Shown here: positions 32,344-38,606 of the stretch, piece by piece | Layout of the letters: each line of letters opens with the position of its first letter | Position numbering within the stretch: the first letter of the stretch is position 1 | Origin: Rosettibacter sp964572725 | GTDB taxonomy: Bacteria; Bacteroidota; Ignavibacteria; Ignavibacteriales; Melioribacteraceae | Direction of reading: 5' to 3' | Assembly (NCBI GenBank): GCA_964572725.1 | Contig: CAZNFW010000028.1 | Span: forward strand, 1-38,606 | DNA: 38,606 nucleotides | The notes under the pieces: generated by a model | Databases searched by the model: none | The model's input: only the letters and a program-made list of their open reading frames with translations | What the model was told of the DNA's origin: nothing | Position numbers and translations under genes: made by a program

Positions 32344-33275
32344 AAAAAGAAAAATTAATAATTGGCAGCCGCGGCAGTGAACTTGCACTCTATCAGGCTA
32401 ATTTTATAAAAAAAGAGCTTGAAAGAAAAAACAAACACATAGCAGTAGAAATTAAAATTATATCTACTAAAGGAGATAAAATTTTAGATACAGCACTTTC
32501 AAAAATTGGTGATAAAGGTTTATTCACAAAAGAATTAGAAAAAGAATTATTAAAAGGCAATATCGATATTGCTGTTCATAGTCTTAAAGATTTGCAAACT
32601 GAAATTCCAGAAGGATTAAAATTAGCAGCAGTAAGCAAACGTCATAATGTTGAAGATGTATTAATAGCAAGAAAAAAAGGGATTACAATTTATGACTTGA
32701 AAGATGGAGCTGTTGTTGCAACTGGTTCACTCAGAAGAAAAGCTCAGCTTTTGCACTTAAGACCCGATTTGCAAATTGTTGATTTAAGAGGTAATGTTCC
32801 TACAAGAATTGATAAATTTTTAAAGTCTGACTGGGATGCAATTGTACTTGCACGAGCTGGCGTTGAAAGATTAAAACTTCAAAAATACATTTCTTCCTAC
32901 ATATCAACAGACGAAATATTGCCTGCTGTAGGTCAGGGTGCTCTTGCAATAGAAATAAAAGCTGATAATAAATTTGCAGATGAAATTGTTTCAAAAATTA
33001 ATGATGAAAATACTTTTATTGCAATTAAATCAGAAAGAGCTTTATTAAAATATTTAGAAGGTGGTTGTCAAATTCCTATAGGTGCTTATGCAGAATTAAA
33101 ACCAAATGGTCTTTATCTTGATGCTATAATTGCATCTTTAGATGGAACTTTATCTTTTAGAAAAAAAATTAGAGGTTCAAAAAATAATCCTGAAAAATTA
33201 GGCGAATCACTTGCTAAAGATTTGCTTAAAGCAGGTGCTTATGAAATATTAAAAGAAATTTTTCAATCAAGATGA
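32340..33275 (+). CDS. hemC: Porphobilinogen deaminase (hydroxymethylbilane synthase)
   Basis: A 311-residue cytoplasmic enzyme that polymerises four porphobilinogens to hydroxymethylbilane. It opens IIGSRGSELALYQANFIKKE, has HSLKDLQTEIPEGL (catalytic Asp region), VATGSLRRKAQLLHLRPDL, DLRGNVPTRIDK, ARAGVERL, PAVGQGALAIE and the cofactor-attachment Cys in LEGGCQIPIGAYA. The start is a TTG (32340) overlapping the hemA stop, so hemC translation probably depends on readout from hemA. Its stop overlaps the hemD ATG (ATGA). Confidence 0.97.
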   Translation: MKKEKLIIGSRGSELALYQANFIKKELERKNKHIAVEIKIISTKGDKILDTALSKIGDKGLFTKELEKELLKGNIDIAVHSLKDLQTEIPEGLKLAAVSKRHNVEDVLIARKKGITIYDLKDGAVVATGSLRRKAQLLHLRPDLQIVDLRGNVPTRIDKFLKSDWDAIVLARAGVERLKLQKYISSYISTDEILPAVGQGALAIEIKADNKFADEIVSKINDENTFIAIKSERALLKYLEGGCQIPIGAYAELKPNGLYLDAIIASLDGTLSFRKKIRGSKNNPEKLGESLAKDLLKAGAYEILKEIFQSR

Positions 33276-34054
33276 AATTAAGTACCAAAAAAATATTGAT
33301 AACAAAATCTCAAGAAGAAGCTCAAGATTCATTAAATCTTTTGATTTCTAATGGAGCCGAAATAATTTATTTCCCAACAATTAAAATAAAACCAATTTAC
33401 AACGCTAAAAGTATAAGCCAGTTAATTTCAAATCCTTATCAATATGAATATATAATTTTTACTTCTGCTAATGCTGTGGAATTATTTCACAAAATTATTA
33501 CAGAATTTAAAATCGACCTTTCAAGAACAAAAATCGCTGTTATAGGAAAAGCTACAGCAGAAACATGTACAAGTTATGGTTTATATATTCATTTAATCCC
33601 AGAAGAATACAGTTCAAAAGGATTGATAAAAAAATTTTCTGAACTTGATATATACAATAAAAAAATTTTAATACCAGGTTCAGCTCTTTCAAGAGAAGAT
33701 TTAAAATTGGGTTTAAGTGAACTCGGTGCAGTTGTTGATTTTATACCAATATACGATGTTGTTGCTAATGATTTATCGGAATTAAAAACAGAGTATGAAA
33801 AAATTTCTAAAGAAAAACCAGATGTGTTCATATTTACAAGTCCCTCTTCATTTGAAAATTATTTGAAATTACTAGACATTAATGAACCGCAAAGCTACTT
33901 TGAAAATAAAATTGTTTGTGCAATTGGTCCAACAACAGAATTTGAAATTCGCAGTTATGAAGTTGTTGTAAATATTGTCCCTGCAAAATATACATTGGAA
34001 GGAATTTCAGAAGCATTAATTGGATATTTTAGTTCAACAGAAAATATGGTTTAA
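33272..34054 (+). CDS. hemD: Uroporphyrinogen-III synthase
   Basis: A 260-residue enzyme that cyclises hydroxymethylbilane with inversion of ring D. The family diverges strongly; visible landmarks are ILITKSQEEAQDSLNLLISN and IYFPTIKIKP near the start, YIIFTSANAVELF, IAVIGKATAETC, the second-domain IPGSALSREDLKLGLSELGA, VIFTSPSSFENYLKL and CAIGPTTEFEIRS. Length and two-domain layout are normal. Position directly after hemC with a four-base overlap and five bases before hemE supports the call. Confidence 0.92.
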   Translation: MKLSTKKILITKSQEEAQDSLNLLISNGAEIIYFPTIKIKPIYNAKSISQLISNPYQYEYIIFTSANAVELFHKIITEFKIDLSRTKIAVIGKATAETCTSYGLYIHLIPEEYSSKGLIKKFSELDIYNKKILIPGSALSREDLKLGLSELGAVVDFIPIYDVVANDLSELKTEYEKISKEKPDVFIFTSPSSFENYLKLLDINEPQSYFENKIVCAIGPTTEFEIRSYEVVVNIVPAKYTLEGISEALIGYFSSTENMV

Positions 34055-34059
34055 TAAAA

Positions 34060-35109
34060 ATGGAATTTCAAAATATCATCTTTTTAAGAGCGTGTAAAAG
34101 ATTGCCGACAGAAAGAACCCCAATCTGGATTATGCGTCAGGCTGGAAGATATTTGCCGGAATATCGTAGGATAAGAGAAAAATATGATTTTTTAACAATG
34201 TGCAAAACTCCAGAACTTGCAGCAGAAGTAACAATTCAACCAGTTGATTATCTTGGTGTTGATGCTGCAATTATTTTTTCTGATATACTTGTTATACCAG
34301 AAGCTATGGGAATGCAATTAGAATTGATTGAATCAAAAGGTCCAGTATTTTATAATCCAGTTAAATCTGATGAAGACATTAATAGATTAAAAAAAATAAA
34401 TCCCGCAGAACAACTTAAATTTGTTCTTGATGCAATTTCATTGACAAAAAAAGAATTAAACGGCAGAGTTCCATTAATTGGATTTTCCGGGTCTCCATGG
34501 ACTTTAATGACTTATATGGTTGAAGGTAAAGGTTCAAAAAATTTTTCTGAGATAAAAAAATTTATTTATAATAATCCTTCGTCGGCACATAGATTATTAA
34601 ACTTTATTTCAGATGCAGTTGCAGATTATTTATCTGCTCAAATTGAATGGGGAGCTGATGCAGTTCAAATTTTTGATACATGGGGAGGAATTCTTTCTCA
34701 AAAAAATTTTGAAGAATTTTCACTTCAATATATTTCAAAAGTAATTTCACAAATTAAAAGAAACGATGAACCCGTAATTGTTTTTGCAAAAGGAGTAAAT
34801 AATTTTAAGAAATTATCTGAGATTAATGCAGATGTTATTGGTCTTGACTGGACTATTGACATTGGAAAGGTAAGAAACGAAATTGGAGATAAAGTTGCTT
34901 TACAAGGTAATCTCGATCCTGCAGTTTTGTATGCAGCAAAAGAAAAAATTAAAGAAGAAGCAATTAATATATTGAAATCATATGGATATGGTTCTGGACA
35001 TATATTTAATCTTGGTCATGGAATTCTCCCTGATGTTGAACCAGAAAATGCAAAATATCTTGTAGAAGTAATTAAAGAAGAAAGTAAGAAATTTCATAGT
35101 GAATTTTAG
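34060..35109 (+). CDS. hemE: Uroporphyrinogen decarboxylase
   Basis: A 349-residue cytoplasmic enzyme converting uroporphyrinogen III to coproporphyrinogen III. The signature TERTPIWIMRQAGRYLPEYR near the N-terminus holds the substrate-binding arginines. Later landmarks are IIFSDILVIPEAMGM (conserved Asp), GFSGSPWTLMTYMVEGKGSK, QIFDTWGGILS, GLDWTIDIGKVRNEIGDKVA, QGNLDPAVLYA and FNLGHGILPDVEPEN. All active-site blocks are present and length is normal. It lies five bases after hemD and nine bases before hemN. Confidence 0.98.
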   Translation: MEFQNIIFLRACKRLPTERTPIWIMRQAGRYLPEYRRIREKYDFLTMCKTPELAAEVTIQPVDYLGVDAAIIFSDILVIPEAMGMQLELIESKGPVFYNPVKSDEDINRLKKINPAEQLKFVLDAISLTKKELNGRVPLIGFSGSPWTLMTYMVEGKGSKNFSEIKKFIYNNPSSAHRLLNFISDAVADYLSAQIEWGADAVQIFDTWGGILSQKNFEEFSLQYISKVISQIKRNDEPVIVFAKGVNNFKKLSEINADVIGLDWTIDIGKVRNEIGDKVALQGNLDPAVLYAAKEKIKEEAINILKSYGYGSGHIFNLGHGILPDVEPENAKYLVEVIKEESKKFHSEF

Positions 35110-35118
35110 GAGTAGAAA

Positions 35119-36495
35119 ATGTTTGAAATAGATTTATCATTAATAAAAAAATATGACAGGCCGGGACCCCGTTATACAAGTTACCCGACAGCACCTCAAT
35201 TTAATGAATTTTTTACATCTGAGCATTTTTTAGATGAAATAATTAAAACAAATAATTCAAAAAATCCTCCTCCTCTTTCTCTCTATTTCCATATTCCATA
35301 TTGTGATACGCTCTGTTATTTCTGTGGTTGCAATATGATTATTACACGTAACAGAGATAGAATTAAAGAATATCTAAAATATCTAAAGAACGAAATAGAT
35401 TTAATTCGTTCATATATTGTTAATGATAGAAAAGTTGTTCAATTACATTGGGGAGGCGGTACACCAACACACCTTAATCCAGATGAAATTACAGAATTAA
35501 AATCTCACATTAACAAAAATTTTGAAATAGATATTAATGCAGAACAAGGATGCGAAATTGACCCCCGGGGCTTAACAAAAACTCATCTTGAAGCTTTAAG
35601 AAACAATGGCTTCAATAGAATAAGCATGGGTGTTCAGGATTTTAACGAAAAGGTTCAAAAAGCTGTCAACAGAATTCAGCCCGAAGATATGACAAGACAG
35701 GTCATTGATTGGATACGGGAACTAAAATTTCACAGCTTTAATCTTGATTTAATCTATGGCTTGCCATTTCAAACCGTAGAATCATTTTCAGAAACCGTTG
35801 ATAAAATTATTGATATTTCACCCGACAGAATAGCAGTATTTAATTTTGCTCATGTTCCATGGCTTAAAAAACATCAAGCATTAATTAAACCCGAAGATTT
35901 GCCAAAACCTGAAGAAAAACTTCAGATACTTAAAATGACAATTGAAAAACTTACAAATGCTGGTTATGTTTTTATTGGTATGGACCATTTTGCAAAACCA
36001 GAAGACGAACTTGCAGTTGCTTTAAGAGAAAAAAAATTGTACCGCAATTTTCAAGGTTACAGCACTCATGCTGGATGTGATTTGTACGCATTTGGAATTA
36101 CAAGTATTAGTCAAATTGGTAGATGTTATGCTCAAAATGTAAAAAAGGAAAAAGAATATTACTTAAAACTCGATGACGAAATTATACCAACTGAACGAGG
36201 ATTTTACTTGAGCGATGATGATTTATTAAGAAGACATGTGATTACAAAAATTATGTGCGATTTCGAACTTGATTTCTCTTCTGTAGAAAATCAATTCAAT
36301 ATTGAATTCGAAAATTATTTTAAGCGTTCATTAGAAAACTTAAATGAATTTATTGCAGATGGACTTGTGGAAATTAAAAACAGAAAATTATTTGTCACTC
36401 AAATGGGAAGACTACTTGTTAGAAACATTGCAATGAATTTTGATTGGTACATAGAACAAAAAGTAGATAAAGCAAAATATTCAAGAACAGTGTGA
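35119..36495 (+). CDS. hemN: Oxygen-independent coproporphyrinogen III oxidase
   Basis: A 458-residue radical-SAM enzyme that forms protoporphyrinogen IX without oxygen. The N-terminal arm LIKKYDRPGPRYTSYPTAPQ is specific to HemN and not found in the HemW paralogue. The cluster motif CDTLCYFCGC supplies the CxxxCxxC ligands plus the extra cysteine of HemN. Other landmarks are LHWGGGTPTHL, EIDPRGLT, GFNRISMGVQDFNEKVQKAV, NLDLIYGLPFQT, and the C-terminal MDHFAKPEDELA and NFQGYSTHAGCDLYAFGITS. It fits an anaerobic lifestyle. AGGAG precedes the start. After its stop there is a 100-base gap before the toxin-antitoxin-like pair. Confidence 0.97.
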   Translation: MFEIDLSLIKKYDRPGPRYTSYPTAPQFNEFFTSEHFLDEIIKTNNSKNPPPLSLYFHIPYCDTLCYFCGCNMIITRNRDRIKEYLKYLKNEIDLIRSYIVNDRKVVQLHWGGGTPTHLNPDEITELKSHINKNFEIDINAEQGCEIDPRGLTKTHLEALRNNGFNRISMGVQDFNEKVQKAVNRIQPEDMTRQVIDWIRELKFHSFNLDLIYGLPFQTVESFSETVDKIIDISPDRIAVFNFAHVPWLKKHQALIKPEDLPKPEEKLQILKMTIEKLTNAGYVFIGMDHFAKPEDELAVALREKKLYRNFQGYSTHAGCDLYAFGITSISQIGRCYAQNVKKEKEYYLKLDDEIIPTERGFYLSDDDLLRRHVITKIMCDFELDFSSVENQFNIEFENYFKRSLENLNEFIADGLVEIKNRKLFVTQMGRLLVRNIAMNFDWYIEQKVDKAKYSRTV

Positions 36496-36526
36496 TTATA
36501 TTAAAATAAAGTGATGAAATAAAAAA

Positions 36527-36543
36527 TTTTGGTCTAACCAAAA
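36527..36543. promoter_or_regulatory. Perfect palindrome upstream of the AbiEii-type pair, candidate operator
   Basis: TTTTGGT (36527-36533) and ACCAAAA (36537-36543) form a perfect 7-base inverted repeat around CTA, 52 bases before the start of the small upstream gene. Toxin-antitoxin promoters often carry such operators for autoregulation. No T-run follows on the plus strand, so it is not an intrinsic terminator for hemN. Confidence 0.4.
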
Positions 36544-36595
36544 AACAATACGCCAAAATTCAATCATATAGAATCGAAATAATAATAAGTGTAAT

Positions 36596-36859
36596 ATGAA
36601 AAAAAATAAAATACCTGATGAATTCAAGATTTACTTTTGGGATTGTAAGTTTAAAGACTTAGACATACGAAAACATAAAAAATTCATTATGGAAAGATTA
36701 CTTAATTTAGGTTCATTTAATACATTTAATTGGATATTTAGAAATTTCAAAAAAGAAGAGGTTGAATCTTTTCTAAATCTATATGGAAAATCGAGACTAA
36801 GTAAAAACAGTTATAACTTCTGGAAATTTGTAATTAATATTAATCAGTTATGGGAATAG
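36596..36859 (+). CDS. Small protein upstream of AbiEii-type toxin, candidate antitoxin
   Basis: An 87-residue basic, helical protein with many Lys, Phe and Trp residues (YFWDCKFKDLDIRKHKKFIM, FNTFNWIFRNFKKEEVESFL). The pattern of two helices followed by SRLSKNSYNFWK resembles the DUF6922-type small proteins that I recall beside nucleotidyltransferase toxins; this assignment is from memory and not secure. It overlaps the nucleotidyltransferase start by ten bases, so the two are co-translated. Known AbiEi antitoxins are larger winged-helix proteins; this is not one of those. The ribosome site is weak. Confidence 0.6.
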   Translation: MKKNKIPDEFKIYFWDCKFKDLDIRKHKKFIMERLLNLGSFNTFNWIFRNFKKEEVESFLNLYGKSRLSKNSYNFWKFVININQLWE

Positions 36860-37524
36860 ATTTGTTTTATAACATATTGGATAGAAAAAGCAAGTACATT
36901 TTAGATAATTTGAAAGAATTCAAAAATCATTTCTATCTTGCTGGAGGTACTGGCTTAGCCTTGCAAATTGGTCACAGAAAATCCGATGATTTTGATTTCT
37001 TTACCCATAAAGAGTTTAGTGAAATTAATGTTCATAAGTTAATCAATAATAATTTTTGTTCAACTCCAGATATTGTCAAGATAAATTATTTGCAAAATGA
37101 AAAGGATACAATTACAGTTCTTATCAATAACAAAATAAAAATTTCTTTTTTTAGTCTTCCTTATGAGAATTATCTTCCTCTAATTGAAACAAAATATTTT
37201 AATTTGGCTGATGCAAGAGAAATTGGCGTGATGAAATTAATTTCTCTCTTAAGAGCAGCTTATCGTGACTATGTTGATCTTTATTTTATACTAAAAAAGT
37301 ATCCACTGGCAGAAATTATTTCATTAGCTCAAAAGAAACATCCTGAAATTGATATTGAGATATATTTGAAATCTCTGGTAAGCTTTGATGATATTGAAAT
37401 TATGCCATTAAAATTCATAAAACCAAATGTAGTATCTCATAAACAAATTTTTAATTATTTAAAAAAATGTACTGAAGAATTTCTTATAAGTCATAAAAAA
37501 AAAGAAAGGGACTCAATTGAATAA
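36850..37524 (+). CDS. AbiEii/AbiGii-type nucleotidyltransferase (toxin-like)
   Basis: A 224-residue nucleotidyltransferase of the DUF1814/AbiEii superfamily. The active-site motif is FYLAGGTGLALQIGHRKSDD followed by FDFF, giving the G-G-T plus S-x-D-x-D pattern. VMKLISLLRAAYRDYVDLYFIL matches the conserved 'K...R...KDxxDLYFL' helix downstream. Type IV toxins of this family transfer nucleotides to GTP or tRNA acceptor ends; the target here is unknown. It is shorter than classic AbiEii (about 300), as are many genomic relatives. It overlaps the upstream small gene by 10 bases and hemH by 8, so the pair is embedded in the heme operon between hemN and hemH. Confidence 0.85.
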   Translation: MGIDLFYNILDRKSKYILDNLKEFKNHFYLAGGTGLALQIGHRKSDDFDFFTHKEFSEINVHKLINNNFCSTPDIVKINYLQNEKDTITVLINNKIKISFFSLPYENYLPLIETKYFNLADAREIGVMKLISLLRAAYRDYVDLYFILKKYPLAEIISLAQKKHPEIDIEIYLKSLVSFDDIEIMPLKFIKPNVVSHKQIFNYLKKCTEEFLISHKKKERDSIE

Positions 37525-38488
37525 ATCAACAGTTATTCTTCTTAATCTTGGCGGACCAGATTCTCTTGAAGCAGTTGAACCATTTCTTTATAATTTGTTT
37601 CAAGACCCGGATATTTTCAAAATTCCTATTGGGCAAAAATTATTCGCAAAATTAATTTCTCACTTTAGAGCACCTAAAGTAATTGAAGAATATAAACTTA
37701 TAGGCGGTAAATCACCTATTGGTGAATGGACAGAAATTCAAAGAAGTAAACTCGAAAAAAAGTTAAATAATTCAGGATTTGAATCTGATGTTTATATCGC
37801 AATGAGATATTGGAAACCATTCACAAAAGATGTAATTCAAAAAATTGAAAAAGAAAATTATTCAAAAATAATTTTACTTCCTCTTTATCCGCATTATTCT
37901 ATTACAACTACTGGTTCATCTTTTAATGAATGGAATCGTCATTATAGAGGTGATAAGAACAAATTAGTTTACATTAAAAATTATCATCTCAACGAAAAAT
38001 ATATTGCTGCAATAAATCAAAGAATCGATGAAGCTTTACAAAACTTTCCTGATGATACAAAAAATAAAGTTCACATTTTATTCAGTGCACATGGTACTCC
38101 TGTAAGTCTTGTAAAAAAAGGTGACCCGTACAGTTTTCAAATAAATGAAACAGTAGAAGCAGTAATGAAATCAAGAAACTTTTCACATCCTTATCATTTA
38201 TGTTTTCAAAGTAAAGTTGGACCAATGAAATGGCTCGAACCAGCTACAGATATAAAAATCGAAGAGCTTGCTAAAAATGGTTTTAAAGACATTCTTGTAG
38301 TCCCAATTAGTTTTGTTTCTGACCACATAGAAACTTTATTCGAACTCGATATTGAATATAGACATGTTGCATCTGAAAATGGTATTGAAAATTATTTTGT
38401 AATGAAAGGATTAAATGACTCCGACTTATTCATAGATGCACTTGCTGATGTTGTTATTAATGAATTAAAATTACATAGTCATTCTTAG
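37517..38488 (+). CDS. hemH: Ferrochelatase
   Basis: A 323-residue enzyme that inserts iron into protoporphyrin IX, finishing heme synthesis. It opens VILLNLGGPDSLEAVEPFLY and FQDPDIFKIP, has GGKSPIGEWTEIQ, the MRYWKPF segment, LLPLYPHYSITTTGSSFNEW, the catalytic-His block HILFSAHGTPVSLVKKGDPY, CFQSKVGPMKWLEPAT and VVPISFVSDHIETLFELDIE. The start is a TTG (37517) inside the last codons of the nucleotidyltransferase gene, with AAAGGG (37505-37510) as ribosome site. The last codons and stop lie inside a dispersed repeat (38478-38505). Genes for HemB, HemL and a protoporphyrinogen oxidase are not in the window. Confidence 0.97.
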   Translation: MNKSTVILLNLGGPDSLEAVEPFLYNLFQDPDIFKIPIGQKLFAKLISHFRAPKVIEEYKLIGGKSPIGEWTEIQRSKLEKKLNNSGFESDVYIAMRYWKPFTKDVIQKIEKENYSKIILLPLYPHYSITTTGSSFNEWNRHYRGDKNKLVYIKNYHLNEKYIAAINQRIDEALQNFPDDTKNKVHILFSAHGTPVSLVKKGDPYSFQINETVEAVMKSRNFSHPYHLCFQSKVGPMKWLEPATDIKIEELAKNGFKDILVVPISFVSDHIETLFELDIEYRHVASENGIENYFVMKGLNDSDLFIDALADVVINELKLHSHS

Positions 38489-38505
38489 CGAAGCGAAGAA
38501 TCTCT
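38478..38505. repeat. Dispersed 'GTCATTCTxAGCGAAGCGAAGAATCTC' type repeat at the hemH end
   Basis: GTCATTCTTAGCGAAGCG, then AAGAATCTC, matches a widely dispersed bacterial intergenic repeat that I recognise from many Bacteroidota and related genomes. ATTCTT and AAGAAT form inverted arms around AGCGAAGCG. It overlaps the last three hemH codons, so the repeat supplies the ferrochelatase C-terminal residues and stop. The remaining 100 bases to the window edge show no gene. Confidence 0.6.
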
Positions 38506-38606
38506 TTGAAAATTCCTGAAACTTTGACTAAAACATCAAGAAAATTATTTTGTTGTTTAAAACAAAGTGCAGAGATTATTTCAATTTTGAAAGCGAAAGA
38601 GTTTTT

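Noticed and set aside
36527..36543. Palindrome as a hemN terminator
   Set aside because: The stem is AT-rich with a 3-base loop and is followed by A-runs rather than T on the plus strand.
1..38606. CRISPR arrays, tRNA or rRNA genes, intact insertion sequences
   Set aside because: No regularly spaced direct repeats, no cloverleaf-like or rRNA-like stretches and no transposase frame were seen on either strand.

Overview
The window is a strongly AT-rich bacterial chromosome segment. Long multiheme cytochromes, a clustered heme pathway with an oxygen-independent HemN, clear Shine-Dalgarno sites, and signal peptides ending in a Bacteroidota-like '..NAQ' pattern suggest an anaerobic or facultative member of the Ignavibacteria/Chlorobi side of the Bacteroidota (for example a Melioribacteraceae-like lineage). 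That placement is inference from gene content; there is no rRNA or other phylogenetic marker here apart from UvrA.

Layout. (1) 1-2315, minus strand: uvrA, cut by the left edge. (2) 2316-4562: gene-poor stretch with mosaic dispersed repeats and a decayed AAA_14/DUF4143 ATPase pseudogene (two homopolymer frameshifts and one internal stop). (3) 4563-10667, minus strand: a tight four-gene operon encoding a periplasmic PpiC/SurA-like isomerase, a membrane-anchored sugar-binding-protein-like lipobox-less SBP, a sensor kinase and a sigma-54 activator response regulator; no transporter permease is present. (4) 10842-12340, plus strand: a stand-alone IorA/decarboxylase-like TPP enzyme coupled to a cupin. 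(5) 12607-13240, minus strand: glutaredoxin and orphan groES with a good intrinsic terminator. (6) 13338-15967: a small outer-membrane barrel protein and, convergent to it, a fused chorismate mutase-prephenate dehydratase-ACT-DAHP synthase. (7) 16199-23304, plus strand: Tat-exported 4x[4Fe-4S] protein, NrfD/HybB membrane subunit, 13-heme cytochrome, then a heme-motif sensor kinase and two response regulators whose output domains look like glycine-cleavage H protein. (8) 23509-30080, plus strand: 16-heme c / cytochrome b fusion, 4-heme c554-like protein, a roughly 420-residue beta-barrel, 14-heme cytochrome and a 9-heme lipoprotein, closed by a strong intrinsic terminator. (9) 30200-38488, plus strand: hemX-hemA-hemC-hemD-hemE-hemN, a small protein plus AbiEii-type nucleotidyltransferase pair, then hemH.

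How it fits together (inference). Regions 7 and 8 carry 56 recognisable c-heme motifs in five cytochromes plus two quinol-facing membrane modules (NrfD and cytochrome b types), a candidate outer-membrane porin and a surface-type heme lipoprotein: the parts list for moving electrons from menaquinol through the periplasm to the outside of the cell. The adjoining hem operon would supply the heme. The most unusual element is the embedded signalling block at 19457-23304: a kinase with two periplasmic c-heme motifs and a zinc-ribbon insertion in its ATPase domain, followed by two receivers fused to GcvH-like domains with no DNA-binding domain. This suggests a redox-responsive, possibly post-translational control device for the respiratory complex and is the best candidate for an undescribed system here.
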